From Bacteroidota bacterium (GTDB lineage Bacteria > Bacteroidota > Bacteroidia > Cytophagales > Cyclobacteriaceae): DNA of 64,000 nt. Positions 7,626 to 16,064 of the stretch are shown here, piece by piece. A model generated the notes under the pieces. The model searched no databases and was not told the origin of the DNA. It saw only the letters and a program-made list of their open reading frames with translations. Both the position numbers and the translations under genes were made by a program. The stretch is from NCBI GenBank assembly GCA_023417065.1, contig JAEZGH010000048.1, forward strand, positions 1 through 64,000. The letters are read 5' to 3'. The stretch's first letter is position 1; each line of letters opens with the position of its first letter.

Positions 7626-9767
7626 ATGGAACTCGAAAGATTCAGCTACGACAACAAGATTGTCAAGGCATTTATCATCGCAACCGTCATATTTGGTCTG
7701 GTTGGGATGCTGGTTGGCCTCACTGCAGCCATCCAGTTGGTGTATCCGATTTTCAATTTTGATCTTCAGTACACCTCGTTTGGCCGAATACGCCCGCTTC
7801 ACACCAACGCAATCATCTTTGCCTTCGTGGGCAACGCCATGTTTGCAGGTGTCTATTACTCGATGCAGCGGCTCCTTAAGACGCGAATGTTCAGCGACAC
7901 GCTCAGCTGGATTCACTTCTGGGGCTGGCAACTGATCATTCTCGCAGCAGCAATAACCCTACCGTTGGGTCTGACCTCCTCGAAGGAATACGCTGAGCTG
8001 GAATGGCCTATTGACCTTGCCATCACAGTAATCTGGGTGGTCTTCGGATGGAACATGATCGGTACCATCATAAAACGGCGCGAACGACACATGTATGTCG
8101 CTATTTGGTTCTACATCGCGACGTTCGTTACGGTGGCGGTATTGCACGTTGTGAACTCGTTCGCGATTCCGGTAACCTTTTTCAAAAGCTACTCATGGTA
8201 TTCAGGCGTTCAGGACGCCCTTGTTCAATGGTGGTACGGCCACAATGCCGTAGCATTCTTCCTGACAACGCCTTTCCTCGGACTCATGTACTACTTCCTG
8301 CCTAAGGCAGCAAACCGACCAGTATACTCCTATAAACTGTCAATTATCCACTTCTGGTCGCTGATCTTTATCTATATCTGGGCTGGTCCTCACCACCTTC
8401 TTTATACGTCCCTGCCTGACTGGGCGCAATCGCTGGGAACAGTGTTCTCCATCATGCTGATCGCACCGTCGTGGGGTGGTATGCTTAACGGTCTGCTCAC
8501 TCTTCGCGGTGCGTGGGATCGTGTACGCGAAGATGTCGTACTTAAATTTATGGTGGTGGCCGTTACCGCGTATGGTATGGCTACTCTCGAAGGACCACTG
8601 CTGTCGCTTAAAAACGTCAACGCTATCGCGCACTTTACCGACTGGATCGTGGCACACGTGCACGTGGGCGGCCTCGGATGGAATGGCTTCCTGATCTTCG
8701 GTATGCTCTACTGGGTTGTGCCCAGAATGTGGAACACAAAACTCTACTCACCCAAACTCGCCAACCTCCACTTCTGGATTGGAACACTGGGTATCGTGTT
8801 CTACGCGCTCCCTATGTATGTGTCGGGTGTCGTGCAAAGTTTGATGTGGAAAGAGTTTAACCCTGAAGGTTTCCTCATCTACAAAAACTTCCTTGAAACT
8901 ACCGTACAGATCTTACCCCTTCACGGACTGCGCGCAATAGGTGGTGCGTTGTATCTCACCGGCGCGATTGTGATGACGTATAACCTCATCAAAACCGCTT
9001 ATTCCGGAAGCTTCCTTGAAAACGAAGATGCTGAAGCTGCTCCGCTTGCAAAGAACTATGTTGCCAATAAAAACGCTGGATGGCACAGTGCACTCCTCGA
9101 ACACAAGCCAGTCCTGTTTACCGTATTGACGCTCATCGCCATCCTTATCGGTGGCGCCATCGAAATGATTCCAACGTTCCTGGTGAAATCAAACGTTCCA
9201 ACCATCAGCAGTGTGAAACCTTATACGCCGCTGGAGCTCCACGGTCGCGATATCTACATTCGTGAAGGATGTGTGAACTGCCACTCGCAGATGGTACGAC
9301 CGTTCCGCTCGGAAACAGAACGCTATGGCGAATACTCAAAGGCAGGGGAATTTGTGTATGATCACCCGTTCCTGTGGGGATCGAAACGCACTGGTCCGGA
9401 TTTGCACCGCGTAGGAGGTAAGTATCCCGACAGCTGGCACTACTACCACATGCTCGACCCGGGTGAAATTTCTCCAGGCTCTATCATGCCGGCTTACCCC
9501 TGGTTGTTCAGTCAGAGCATAGACAGAGGAGCGACCGCAGGAAAGATCTCCGCACTCCGTACGCTGGGTGTGCCTTACGAAGAGAACTTTGAAAACGTTG
9601 CTGATGCTGACTTGAGCAGACAGGCAAAGGCAATTACGCAAAACCTCAAAACAGAGGGAATTGAAATCCATGATGATGCCGAAATCGTCGCACTCATAGC
9701 TTACCTGCAGCGCCTCGGTAAAGACATCAAAGCCACCAAAACTGCGGATGCCGATACATCCAAATGA
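7626..9767 (+). CDS. ccoNO: cbb3-type cytochrome c oxidase, fused subunits CcoN and CcoO
   Basis: A 713-residue fusion. Residues about 1-460 are the CcoN haem-copper subunit with many membrane helices: low-spin haem ligand H59 (RPLHTN), copper-B ligands H206 (WYGHNAV) and H256/H257 (AGPHH), and the haem ligands H344/H346 (VAHVHVGG). Residues about 490-713 are CcoO: a membrane anchor (about 493-512) and a periplasmic cytochrome c domain with one haem motif CVNCH (C549, C552, H553) followed by SQMVRPF. The single-chain NO form is known in Bacteroidota, while Proteobacteria use two genes. The ATG at 7626 gives MELERFSYDNKIVK, a family-like start; the in-frame extension to 7440 crosses the regulatory boxes and was rejected. 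First gene of ccoNO-Q-P. Confidence 0.95.
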   Translation: MELERFSYDNKIVKAFIIATVIFGLVGMLVGLTAAIQLVYPIFNFDLQYTSFGRIRPLHTNAIIFAFVGNAMFAGVYYSMQRLLKTRMFSDTLSWIHFWGWQLIILAAAITLPLGLTSSKEYAELEWPIDLAITVIWVVFGWNMIGTIIKRRERHMYVAIWFYIATFVTVAVLHVVNSFAIPVTFFKSYSWYSGVQDALVQWWYGHNAVAFFLTTPFLGLMYYFLPKAANRPVYSYKLSIIHFWSLIFIYIWAGPHHLLYTSLPDWAQSLGTVFSIMLIAPSWGGMLNGLLTLRGAWDRVREDVVLKFMVVAVTAYGMATLEGPLLSLKNVNAIAHFTDWIVAHVHVGGLGWNGFLIFGMLYWVVPRMWNTKLYSPKLANLHFWIGTLGIVFYALPMYVSGVVQSLMWKEFNPEGFLIYKNFLETTVQILPLHGLRAIGGALYLTGAIVMTYNLIKTAYSGSFLENEDAEAAPLAKNYVANKNAGWHSALLEHKPVLFTVLTLIAILIGGAIEMIPTFLVKSNVPTISSVKPYTPLELHGRDIYIREGCVNCHSQMVRPFRSETERYGEYSKAGEFVYDHPFLWGSKRTGPDLHRVGGKYPDSWHYYHMLDPGEISPGSIMPAYPWLFSQSIDRGATAGKISALRTLGVPYEENFENVADADLSRQAKAITQNLKTEGIEIHDDAEIVALIAYLQRLGKDIKATKTADADTSK

Positions 9768-9793
9768 AGTAAACCAAACTAAATCTTTGGAAT

Positions 9794-9994
9794 ATGTATA
9801 AGAATGTTCTTCAAAGCATAGATAACATCGCCATCTGGCCAGTCATCTCGTTCGTAATCTTCTTTCTCTTTTTCCTTTGCCTGCTGTGGTATGTATTCAC
9901 GACAGACAAGAAAACAATAAAGGAACTAGAGGTACTCCCGCTGGATGACAGCGCACCGGCATCATCAGTTAACGCAAATATTCAGAAATCATGA
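9794..9994 (+). CDS. ccoQ: cbb3-type oxidase small subunit CcoQ-like
   Basis: A 66-residue protein with one membrane helix (about 14-36, WPVISFVIFFLFFLCLLWYVF) and a hydrophilic tail. Sequence alone would not identify it, but size, topology and position between ccoNO and ccoP match CcoQ, the small subunit that stabilises the oxidase. Its stop overlaps the ccoP start by 4 bases (ATGA), so the two are translationally coupled. Confidence 0.85.
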   Translation: MYKNVLQSIDNIAIWPVISFVIFFLFFLCLLWYVFTTDKKTIKELEVLPLDDSAPASSVNANIQKS

Positions 9995-10914
9995 AAAAAG
10001 TAATAGCCTTGCTGGCTCTCATGGGAGCCGGTTTCGGGGTAATGGCTCAGGAGACGCAAAGCCCTACGTTCTGGCAGGATCCCATCAACCATCCGATGAC
10101 TCCGATCTATGGATTGATTGGTCTGATCGCTCTGGTCATTATTCTCATCGTCATCGTTGCGATCTACATGATCCGCGTGCTGAACGCGTTAACTGACAAC
10201 CTTGCAAAGGAACGCGCGCAGAAGGAAGGTGTTGCATATGTGCCCGCGCCGTCGATGTGGGAACGTTTCATTACCAAAATGAATGCGTCAGTTCCCGTGA
10301 CGGAAGAAAAGGCCATTGAACTTGACCACGAGTACGACGGCATCAGAGAACTCGACAACCACCTTCCGCCGTGGTGGAAATACCTGTTCTACGCTACGAT
10401 CGTATGGGCGGTGGTATACCTGATTGCGTATCACGTCACAGATTCTCTTCCTCTCCAGGAAGCCGAGTATGAAACTCAGATCGCAAAAGCTGAAGAAGTG
10501 AAGCGCAAATATCTGGCAACACAACCGAAGCTTCAGATTGACGAGAACACACTCACCTATAGTGCCGACGAAGCTATCATCGGCAAAGGGAAACAGCTGT
10601 ATTCCATTAACTGTTCCCCTTGTCATAAGGCAGATGGGGGCGGTGGCATCGGGCCGAACCTTACCGACGAGTACTGGATCCATGGCGGCGACATCAAGAA
10701 TGTATATGCGGTGATAAAGAATGGTGTTCCGGAAAAAGGAATGGTGTCCTGGGCCGGAGTAATGAGCCCTGAACAACTGCGTGACGTGTCATTCTTTGTG
10801 ATGAGTATGCAAGGATCAAATCCTCCGGGGGCGAAACAGCCTCAGGGTACATTGTACAAACCTGAAGCTCCGGCTGCTGCAAGAGACAGCTCAAGTGTTC
10901 AGGCAAGCTTATAA
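9991..10914 (+). CDS. ccoP: cbb3-type oxidase cytochrome c subunit CcoP, monohaem form
   Basis: The 307-residue protein has a first hydrophobic helix that could be a signal peptide (1-19), a second helix (38-62), the conserved NHLPPWWKYLFY segment leading into a third helix (128-147), and a C-terminal cytochrome c domain with a single haem site NCSPCH (C208, C211, H212) and probable axial M251 (KGMVSW). Proteobacterial CcoP has two haem c sites; only one is present here. It passes electrons to CcoO. The C-terminal tail after about 280 is Pro/Ala-rich and probably flexible. It overlaps ccoQ by 4 bp. Confidence 0.93.
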   Translation: MKKVIALLALMGAGFGVMAQETQSPTFWQDPINHPMTPIYGLIGLIALVIILIVIVAIYMIRVLNALTDNLAKERAQKEGVAYVPAPSMWERFITKMNASVPVTEEKAIELDHEYDGIRELDNHLPPWWKYLFYATIVWAVVYLIAYHVTDSLPLQEAEYETQIAKAEEVKRKYLATQPKLQIDENTLTYSADEAIIGKGKQLYSINCSPCHKADGGGGIGPNLTDEYWIHGGDIKNVYAVIKNGVPEKGMVSWAGVMSPEQLRDVSFFVMSMQGSNPPGAKQPQGTLYKPEAPAAARDSSSVQASL

Positions 10915-10921
10915 TTCATAT

Positions 10922-10958
10922 ATCACCGGAGTATTGGTTAAATCAGTATTCCGGTGAT
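10922..10958 (+). terminator. Hairpin between ccoP and ccoG
   Basis: ATCACCGGA at 10922-10930 pairs with TCCGGTGAT at 10950-10958, and the stem can extend through wobble pairs. It is followed by only a short T/A run (tttaaaaa), so it may be a weak terminator that lowers expression of ccoGH relative to the oxidase, or an mRNA 3'-end stabiliser. Confidence 0.5.
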
Positions 10959-10980
10959 TTTAAAAAACTGTTAGGGAAAG

Positions 10981-12420
10981 ATGGTTAACGGGGATAAGAT
11001 ATATCAGTTTGATGAAGAGTTTCGCGACTCTATTTCAACGGTCGACGAAAAGGGAAAGCGTGTCTGGATTTACCCCAAGAAGCCTTCCGGTCACTATCAC
11101 AGATTGCGGATCATCGTTACGACGGTGCTTCTCACAATCCTGTTTACAGGGCCTTTCATAAAAATCGGAGGGCAGCCTTTTCTGTTATTAAATGTTTTTG
11201 AAAGACGTTTTGTGGTCCTGGGTCAGGCGTTCTGGCCGCAGGACTTTGTGTTGCTCGCGCTGCTGTTGATTACGTTTTTCGTTTTCATCATCCTCTTTAC
11301 GGTTGTCTTCGGACGCGTATGGTGCGGATGGGCGTGCCCGCAGACGCTTTTCATGGAGATGGTGTTCCGCAAGATCGAGTACCTGATTGAAGGCGATGCC
11401 AACGAACAGAAGCGCCTCGACAAGGCACCGTGGGATGCCCGCAAGATCGGCAAGAAGACGCTCAAGCACGCTATATTCATTGCTATCTCGGTCCTCATTG
11501 GCCATACCGCCATGGCGTACATTATCGGTATTGAGGAGACTATTGCCACGGTGACGCAGTCGCCCATGAACAACCTTGCCGGGTTCCTCGGTATCCTTGG
11601 ATTTTCTGCAGTCTTCTACGGTGTGTTTGCCAAGTTCCGTGAGCAGGCTTGTGTTGCAGTCTGCCCCTACGGAAGGTTGCAGGGCGTATTACTCGGTAAG
11701 GAATCGATCGTGGTGGCTTACGACTGGGTCCGCGGTGAACCACGTGGCAAGATCCGCAAGAATGCAGCGCCAACGGTGGCCACAGGCGATTGTGTCGACT
11801 GTAAACTGTGCGTTCACGTTTGTCCTACCGGTATCGATATACGGAACGGAACCCAGCTCGAGTGTGTAAACTGTACGGCGTGTATCGACGCCTGCGACGA
11901 CGTAATGATCAAAATCGGAAAGCCGAAGGGATTGATCCGGTTTGCATCCTATAATTCCATCAAGGACGGTATTCAGAAGTTGTTCACCCCGCGGGTATTC
12001 GGATACTCGATGGTGCTGATTGCGCTCGTTGCTGTGCTCAGTATCACCATCTTCTCCCGCTCGGATATCGAAACCACGGTGCTGAAAGTCCCTGGAACGA
12101 CGTTCCAGAAGACAGAAGATGGTATGATTTCTAATCTCTACAACGTTGAGTTCGTCAACAAGACGTTTGAAGATATCAAGCTGGAAGTGCGGATTGAATC
12201 ACCGGCCCAGGCGCAATTGGAGAAGGTGGGCGACCAGAATGTCGTCGTCCCCGGTGAGGGGCTGCTCAAGAATGTGTATTTCATTCGCATTGCCCCTGAA
12301 CACATTAGAGATCCCAAAACCACGGTGGAACTCGGTATCTACCGCGATGGAAAGAGGATCGAGACCATTGATACAAAGTTCATCTCGCCAGTTTCAAACG
12401 CCTCGCAATGGAACCGATAG
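10981..12420 (+). CDS. ccoG: Cytochrome c oxidase accessory protein CcoG
   Basis: A 479-residue polyferredoxin of the FixG/RdxA family that helps reduce and handle copper for cbb3 oxidase. It has N-terminal membrane helices (about 38-58 and 80-105), the motif CGWACPQTLFME, a CVAVCPYGRLQ segment, two 4Fe-4S ferredoxin clusters (CVDCKLCVHVCPTG and CVNCTACIDACD), a further helix near 340-360 and a C-terminal immunoglobulin-like FixG_C domain. It follows ccoP by 66 bp and precedes ccoH, the standard fixGH order. Confidence 0.95.
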   Translation: MVNGDKIYQFDEEFRDSISTVDEKGKRVWIYPKKPSGHYHRLRIIVTTVLLTILFTGPFIKIGGQPFLLLNVFERRFVVLGQAFWPQDFVLLALLLITFFVFIILFTVVFGRVWCGWACPQTLFMEMVFRKIEYLIEGDANEQKRLDKAPWDARKIGKKTLKHAIFIAISVLIGHTAMAYIIGIEETIATVTQSPMNNLAGFLGILGFSAVFYGVFAKFREQACVAVCPYGRLQGVLLGKESIVVAYDWVRGEPRGKIRKNAAPTVATGDCVDCKLCVHVCPTGIDIRNGTQLECVNCTACIDACDDVMIKIGKPKGLIRFASYNSIKDGIQKLFTPRVFGYSMVLIALVAVLSITIFSRSDIETTVLKVPGTTFQKTEDGMISNLYNVEFVNKTFEDIKLEVRIESPAQAQLEKVGDQNVVVPGEGLLKNVYFIRIAPEHIRDPKTTVELGIYRDGKRIETIDTKFISPVSNASQWNR

Positions 12421-12450
12421 ATGAACGGCTAATACTTTAAAATTATCACT

Positions 12451-12879
12451 ATGAATTTCGGAAAGTGGATCGTCGTTGCGTTTGTATTCTTCGCTCTGTT
12501 CATCGGCACCCTTGTTACCATTTGTGTGCGCCAGGATATTCCCCTGGTAACGAAAGAATATTACCGGGAAGAACTGGCGTATCAGGACCAGATTGACCGG
12601 ATGGAAAACACCAACGCCCTGTCAGAAACTCCTGAGATACGCATTGAGGCGGGTAAGGTGAAGTTGAGCTATCTGCGTTTGCCGGAAATCGAAACTGCAC
12701 AACTGCGGCTGGTACGTCCTTCGGATGCCAGCCTTGATCAGCAATTCGATATCACACCCTCCGAAGCTACGTCACAGGAGTTTGAAATGTCTAATCCTGT
12801 CCCGGGGATGTACCGCGCCAAGCTCACCTGGGTTGACGATGGAAAGGAATTCTATCTCGAGAAGATTGTGGTCCTCTGA
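12451..12879 (+). CDS. ccoH: FixH/CcoH family protein
   Basis: A 142-residue protein with one N-terminal membrane helix (about 5-27) and a small extracytoplasmic beta domain, including the segment DIPLVTKEYYREELAYQDQI characteristic of FixH. It is thought to be a late assembly partner of the cbb3 complex. It lies 30 bp after ccoG and 6 bp before the SafE-like gene, so the three are one transcript. Confidence 0.92.
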   Translation: MNFGKWIVVAFVFFALFIGTLVTICVRQDIPLVTKEYYREELAYQDQIDRMENTNALSETPEIRIEAGKVKLSYLRLPEIETAQLRLVRPSDASLDQQFDITPSEATSQEFEMSNPVPGMYRAKLTWVDDGKEFYLEKIVVL

Positions 12880-12885
12880 TTTATC

Positions 12886-13569
12886 ATGTGGCTAACGGCA
12901 ATCATATTGGGTTTTGCAGGCAGTCTCCATTGTATTGGGATGTGCGCGCCTCTGGTGATGGCCGTTACGTCTTTCAATCGCAATGTTGTTGTCAACAAGC
13001 TGCTCTATAATGGTGGGCGGATTTTCACTTATGCCCTGATGGGAGGGGCGGTGTCGCTTGTGGGGGCTATGATTGACTTCTCCAGGTTTCAGTTCATCCT
13101 TACGCTGGTTCTGGCCGTAACGCTTATTGTGATTGGTGTCTCCGGCATCAGCGGTATGCAGATTCCGGTAGTCACGCCGTTGCTGGCGCGGTTTTCTGCG
13201 TGGCTGAAGGCGCGGTTCGCGACAGCACTGAAGAAGAGAACGTCTGCAACGATGTGGGTTACTGGGATGCTGAATGGCATTCTTCCCTGCGGGCTGACGT
13301 ACCTCGCGTTGACATATTGCCTGACTCTTGCCGGTGCCGCCGATGGATTTAAGTTTATGCTGCTCTTCGGAGTTGGCACCATTCCCGCGATGATGGGACT
13401 GACCGGCGCCATAGGCTGGCTCGCAAAACGCTATCGGTTTAACATCGGCGCAATTTCGCGATACAGCTTTATCATCCTCGGCGGACTTGTCCTCGTGCGG
13501 CTGCTGTTTACGCACCAGCACGAGGTTTCCGTTCTTTCCGATCAGGTGGGGATTATCTTTTGCCGCTGA
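12886..13569 (+). CDS. SafE/TauE-like membrane protein of the cbb3 locus, probable copper handling
   Basis: The 227-residue protein has six or more membrane helices and two hallmark segments: GSLHCIGMC near the N-terminus (H15, C16, M19, C20) and NGILPCGLTYLALT in the middle. This is the UreH/SafE-like branch formally called sulfite exporter TauE/SafE. The His/Cys/Met cluster inside the first helix suggests metal, most likely copper, as the cargo, in line with its place as last gene of the ccoGH unit. It converges on the regulator gene with no base between the two stop codons. Substrate is inferred. Confidence 0.88.
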   Translation: MWLTAIILGFAGSLHCIGMCAPLVMAVTSFNRNVVVNKLLYNGGRIFTYALMGGAVSLVGAMIDFSRFQFILTLVLAVTLIVIGVSGISGMQIPVVTPLLARFSAWLKARFATALKKRTSATMWVTGMLNGILPCGLTYLALTYCLTLAGAADGFKFMLLFGVGTIPAMMGLTGAIGWLAKRYRFNIGAISRYSFIILGGLVLVRLLFTHQHEVSVLSDQVGIIFCR

Positions 13570-14634
13570 TCAGTGTCGGGCAAAGTTCCATTTTACGACC
13601 TGTTCCAGCTTGGCTGCGCTCTTGATCTTTACTTTTCCTGTCTGAATCTCGATAAGCCCTTCGTCTTTGAAATCCGATAGTACACGGATGACGGACTCAG
13701 GGGCGGTACCGACCATTTTGGCCAGGTCCTCCCGGGGAACAGAAAGGCTTTCTCTTGCGTCCTGGTGGTGATACATCTTCAGCAACGCTTCGGCTGTACG
13801 TTGACGAACCGAATTGTAAGCCAGGTTGAGCAACTGTTCCTCCTTTTCAGCTACCTTTTTGCAGAGCATCGAAATAAACGTATTCGCTACGTCTTTGTGA
13901 CCTTGTAAGAGGGTGAGGAAGTCGTGCCTTGGAATCATTACGATTTCCGAGTCTTCCATCGCTATCGCTGATTCAGTCTGTGCTGAATTCTCAAGTACCG
14001 CTTCGAATCCGAAGAAGTCGTTTTCTTTGTAAAGGTTCGTGATCAGCTCCTTTCCGTCAAGGTTGGTCTTATACGTTTTTACACTGCCCGACTTGATAAA
14101 GTAAATGTGGTTGGGCATATCACCCTCCATGAAAATATCAGCCTTGCGCTTGTAGAGTTTCGTTTTCTTATCCTTGGCAAGGTCTTTCAGATTGAGCGCC
14201 TGCTGCGCATCGTTAATAAACGTATCCAGACCTTCGGCTGTGCTGGGGTACTCCTTGTATTGAAGTGCACTCTTCTTGAGACGCGCCTCGATGGTGTTCA
14301 GCAGATCCGTGTCATCGAAAGGCTTGGTCAGGTAGTCGTCGGCACCAAGCGTCATACCTTTGCGGATATCGGTTTTTTCTGTCTTTGCCGTCAGAAAGAT
14401 AAAAGGGATACGCGCGGTTTCAGGTTTCTTGCTGAGGATGTGCAATACACCATAGCCGTCGAGTTCCGGCATCATAATATCGCAGATGATCAGATCCGGA
14501 TTTTCCTTCTGTGCAAGTTCAACACCGAGTTTGCCATTCGCTGCAGTGATGACGTTGTAATTCGCAAGGCTTAGAATCTCGCTGGTGTTCTCACGTACTT
14601 CCGGATTGTCTTCGATTAACAGAATTTTCTTCAT
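13570..14634 (-). CDS. Response regulator: receiver fused to a CRP/FNR-type transcription factor
   Basis: A 354-residue two-part regulator. Residues 1-120 are a CheY-type receiver with phospho-acceptor D52 (ICDIMMPELDG), T82 and K104 (LTKPF). Residues about 155-260 are a cyclic-nucleotide-binding-like beta roll (FMEGDMPNHIYFIKSGSVKTY); I see neither the cAMP-contacting Arg/Glu pattern of CRP nor the FNR cysteine cluster, so phosphorylation probably replaces a ligand. Residues 270-345 are the CRP-type winged helix; in its recognition helix APESVIRVL, E313 and R317 match E209 and R213 of FNR, which read the TGA half-site. It lies 21 bp after the PAS kinase gene and is the likely reader of the ATGAT-N4-ATCAT boxes in this island. 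Upstream start ATG at 14634 gives MKKILLIEDN. Confidence 0.93.
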   Translation of the reverse strand: MKKILLIEDNPEVRENTSEILSLANYNVITAANGKLGVELAQKENPDLIICDIMMPELDGYGVLHILSKKPETARIPFIFLTAKTEKTDIRKGMTLGADDYLTKPFDDTDLLNTIEARLKKSALQYKEYPSTAEGLDTFINDAQQALNLKDLAKDKKTKLYKRKADIFMEGDMPNHIYFIKSGSVKTYKTNLDGKELITNLYKENDFFGFEAVLENSAQTESAIAMEDSEIVMIPRHDFLTLLQGHKDVANTFISMLCKKVAEKEEQLLNLAYNSVRQRTAEALLKMYHHQDARESLSVPREDLAKMVGTAPESVIRVLSDFKDEGLIEIQTGKVKIKSAAKLEQVVKWNFARH

Positions 14635-14655
14635 GATATAGATTTTAGCGGCTGG

Positions 14656-15933
14656 TTACAGCTCTTTTTGTTCTTTTAACAAGGGCACTGAAATGGTGAA
14701 GATACTTCCCTTTCCGTATTCACTGTCGAAGGAAAGATCGCCGTCAAGTAAGTCAATATATCGTTTTACGATATTAAGTCCAAGCCCCGTTCCCTGGATG
14801 TTGGTTGCGTTACTCGCGCGAAAGAAGCGTTCGAACATGTGTTTCTTGTCATCCTCAGGGATACCGATACCTTCATCGCGAACGCTTATCTCCATCCGTT
14901 CTTTGGTGAGGCTGCAGTTCAGGTGGATATCCTTATGCTCAGGCGAATATTTGCTTGCGTTGGAGAGCAGATTGAATAAACTGTTGCGAAGGATTCGTGG
15001 ATCTGTGCTCACCGTATTGTCTGATGCCGGACAATCCACGACGATGCGTTGACCGTCCTTCAGGGTCGACTTGAGTTCTTCCTGGATTTCCTTGAGGAAG
15101 TCGAATATGTTTAATGGTTCGCGGTTGATCTCAATCCGGCCTTCTTCGAGTTTCCCGAGAGAAAGGAAGTCATTGAGGATCGCTGTCAGGTGGTTTACAT
15201 TAGACTTGATGCGCGCGGTGTGTTTGTCGATCTTTTCGACGTCACCGCGTTGCAGATACTGGGAGATCAGCGATGCCGAGCTCATGATAGTACTCAGCGG
15301 CGTGCGGAATTCATGACTTGCAATAGAAACGAATTTTGTCTTGAGCTCATTGAGTTCGCGTTCTTTCTCCAGCGCTTTTTTGGCTTCTTCTTCGGCTTTC
15401 TTGCGAACTTCAACTTCCTTTTCAAGTTCAAGGATACTTTTGTTCAGCGCTTCCGTCCGGGCCTGCACTTTGCGTTCGAGTTCGGCGGCGTAAATCAGGA
15501 GCTGCTCCTCGCTGCTTCGAAGCGCTTCTTCCGCTTTCTTCCGCTGCGAAATGTCGATAATGAATGCCATTACCAGCAGGCCATCCTTCGTGTTCTTATA
15601 GCTTAGGCTCACTTCAACCGGGAACTCGGTACCATCGCGTTTCATGCCCATCAGATCACGGCCCACACCCATACGCCGCGGCGATGGATGGGCATTGAAA
15701 CGCTGGCGAAGGTGAGAGTGTTCACCCCGGTAACGCATGGGTAGCAGATTCTCAAGCGATTGGCCTATAAGCTCACCAGCGCCGTATCCAAACATCTGCT
15801 CTGAAACGGGATTGGCTAGCATTATAATCCCTTCCTGATTCACCATAATAATCCCCTCTGCTGATCCCTGGAAGATCTCCCGGAAGGTGTCGTTCGACGT
15901 GATCTGGAGATCAAATTTTCCTGTTCCTGGCAT
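14656..15933 (-). CDS. PAS-domain histidine kinase, FixL-like
   Basis: A 425-residue kinase with no membrane helix, so it senses a cytoplasmic cue. Order: one PAS domain (about 12-132), a coiled coil (136-195), the HisKA domain with phospho-histidine H207 (SIASHEFRTPLS) and the ATPase domain with N box (LLSNASKYS), DEGIGIP and GTGLGLNIV. In the PAS domain H72, R78 and R92 stand at the same spacing as the haem ligand H200 and distal arginines R206 and R220 of Bradyrhizobium FixL, including the GVGR and KRDGTEFP segments. This pattern also occurs in PAS domains not shown to bind haem, so oxygen sensing is a hypothesis, strengthened by position beside the cbb3 genes. The partner is the receiver-CRP protein directly downstream. 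Confidence 0.92.
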   Translation of the reverse strand: MPGTGKFDLQITSNDTFREIFQGSAEGIIMVNQEGIIMLANPVSEQMFGYGAGELIGQSLENLLPMRYRGEHSHLRQRFNAHPSPRRMGVGRDLMGMKRDGTEFPVEVSLSYKNTKDGLLVMAFIIDISQRKKAEEALRSSEEQLLIYAAELERKVQARTEALNKSILELEKEVEVRKKAEEEAKKALEKERELNELKTKFVSIASHEFRTPLSTIMSSASLISQYLQRGDVEKIDKHTARIKSNVNHLTAILNDFLSLGKLEEGRIEINREPLNIFDFLKEIQEELKSTLKDGQRIVVDCPASDNTVSTDPRILRNSLFNLLSNASKYSPEHKDIHLNCSLTKERMEISVRDEGIGIPEDDKKHMFERFFRASNATNIQGTGLGLNIVKRYIDLLDGDLSFDSEYGKGSIFTISVPLLKEQKEL

Positions 15934-15962
15934 AGGGGCGTAATTTACACTTTCTGGCTTAA

Positions 15963-15976
15963 ATGATAAAAATCAG
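15963..15976. promoter_or_regulatory. FNR/CRP-like palindrome 5 (kinase/Usp intergenic)
   Basis: ATGAT-AAAA-ATCAG differs from the exact palindrome by its last base. It lies between the divergent kinase (start 15933) and second stress protein (start 16065). Its centre is about 65 bp before the expected start from the TATGTTCG element, the same offset as at ccoNO, and 36 bp before the kinase ATG, where it could autoregulate the kinase-regulator pair. Confidence 0.55.
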
Positions 15977-16020
15977 TTTTCCGGCTGATCAAAATCGGGA
16001 TTTCATTTTTTATCATCCCT

Positions 16021-16028
16021 TATGTTCG
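16021..16028 (+). promoter_or_regulatory. Possible -7 element (TATGTTCG)
   Basis: TATGTTCG matches TAnnTTTG with one change and lies 36 bp before the ATG of the stress protein at 16065. Confidence 0.35.
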
Positions 16029-16064
16029 TAATGTGAACGATTTTTTCCTGTGGGGATTCGTACG

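Noticed and set aside
12892..13521. 209-codon frame on the minus strand
   Set aside because: Antisense to the SafE-like membrane protein; composition (Arg/His/Gln-rich) is typical of a shadow frame.
15990..16015. Another FNR-like box (tttcattttttatcat)
   Set aside because: The left half reads TTCAT, not TGA, so the symmetric core is missing.
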